64,000 nucleotides of DNA, taken from positions 1 to 64,000 of the forward strand of contig NZ_MTQP01000061.1 in the NCBI RefSeq assembly GCF_001984175.1, read 5' to 3'. The position numbers and the translations under genes were made by a program. How positions within the stretch are numbered: position 1 is the first letter of the stretch; every line of letters starts with the position of its first letter. The notes below the pieces were generated by a model that had not been told where the DNA came from, made no database searches, and saw only the letters and a program-made list of their open reading frames with translations. Of this stretch, positions 63,644 to 64,000 are shown in pieces. Source of the DNA: Saccharothrix sp. ALI-22-I. Its GTDB lineage: Bacteria > Actinomycetota > Actinomycetes > Mycobacteriales > Pseudonocardiaceae.

Positions 63644-63886
63644 TCCGCCGCGCCGACGTCGTGGCGGTGCTCGGCGTCGTGGCGCTGCGGACCACTCACC
63701 CGCCGGCTACCCGGTACATCACGGACGAGTGATGCACCGGGTGGCTCGACCGGGTTCGGGTCGCGGTCGACCGCCTGTGGGGTGAACATCGCGGGTGGTG
63801 CGGATCGCCGCCGGTGATCAGGGCACCCGAGGCGAACCACCATCACCAACCGCGCGCACGACCACCACCCCGGCCAGGCGAGTCGC

Positions 63887-64000
63887 ATGGACATCACGGA
63901 ACCGGCTCTCACCGGAGAAGCCACCGCCTACGGCGTCTCCGCCGAGTTCTACGACCTCCTGCAAGGGGATCGGGATCGCGAACGGGCCCGCCGGCGCTTC
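63887..64000 (+). CDS. SAM-dependent methyltransferase, N-terminus only
   Basis: ATG at 63887 opens a frame to the window edge (38 codons): MDITEPALTGEATAYGVSAE, then FYDLLQGDRDRERARRRF. The YGVSAEFYDLL pattern is the usual N-terminal helix of class I methyltransferases in actinomycete gene clusters. The SAM motif lies beyond the window. The 240 bp before it holds no gene that I can see. Confidence 0.5.
   Translation, partial: MDITEPALTGEATAYGVSAEFYDLLQGDRDRERARRRF

Noticed and set aside
1..64000. CRISPR arrays, tRNA, rRNA, insertion sequences or transposase genes
   Set aside because: None recognised. The breakpoints of the remnants show no transposase remains or obvious terminal inverted repeats by eye.

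Overview
High-GC actinomycete chromosome (GTG starts, twin-arginine secreted enzymes, large modular PKS). The gene content suits a Pseudonocardiales genus such as Saccharothrix, Lentzea or Actinosynnema, but that placement is inference.

Left third (1-31.7 kb): a type I polyketide cluster. Three co-directional minus-strand PKS genes start at 24861 and leave the window at base 1. They encode a KSQ loading module (malonyl decarboxylated to acetyl), modules 1 and 2 (KS-AT-DH-KR-ACP), module 3 whose DH and KR have both lost catalytic residues, module 4 (KS-AT-DH-KR-ACP) and the start of module 5. Every AT whose specificity signature is visible is of the malonyl type. To the right are an SDR (+), a Tat-exported FAD-linked (BBE-type) oxidase, and a translationally coupled operon of FAD monooxygenase, epoxide hydrolase and class III aminotransferase. 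This enzyme set matches clusters for nitrogen-containing polyketides such as coelimycin (cpk) and the streptazone/abikoviromycin piperidine alkaloids. A palindromic motif centred on CGA recurs upstream of the SDR and the oxidase, with a half-site upstream of the monooxygenase operon.

31.9-37.2 kb: a gene graveyard. It holds a PIG-L deacetylase with about five frameshifts, the tail of a membrane protein, a fragment resembling the RNase H domain of pPIWI_RE proteins, an SDR tail, an aldo/keto reductase tail, and a gutted CBM13 protein that keeps its CebR-like operator and ribosome binding site. One intact secreted esterase-CBM13 gene (35387-36682) lies among them.

37.3-44.3 kb: three secreted hemicellulases on the minus strand (GH127-ricin lectin, CBM-GH43-CBM, CBM2-GH43), with two LacI-type operator-like sites upstream. 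Together they suit arabinan or arabinoxylan breakdown.

44.7-47.8 kb: a decayed DUF3558 lipoprotein, a DUF2330 membrane-anchored protein, an RDD membrane protein, a probably leaderless ArsR regulator and an N-terminally truncated RibD/DHFR-fold gene.

47.8-58.7 kb: a complete L-rhamnose utilisation locus. It has an ABC importer (ATPase, two permeases, binding protein), isomerase, bifunctional aldolase/dehydrogenase and rhamnulokinase, divergent from a LacI-family regulator. TTGAAA-type operators lie in the shared promoter region, and a rhamnosidase fragment lies just beyond the regulator.

58.7-64 kb: an aldehyde dehydrogenase, another cluster of remnants (CYP102-like P450 with three frameshifts, glycosidase tail, lipoprotein stub, headless PfkB kinase), an intact TetR regulator with paired operators, and the first codons of a methyltransferase at the right edge.
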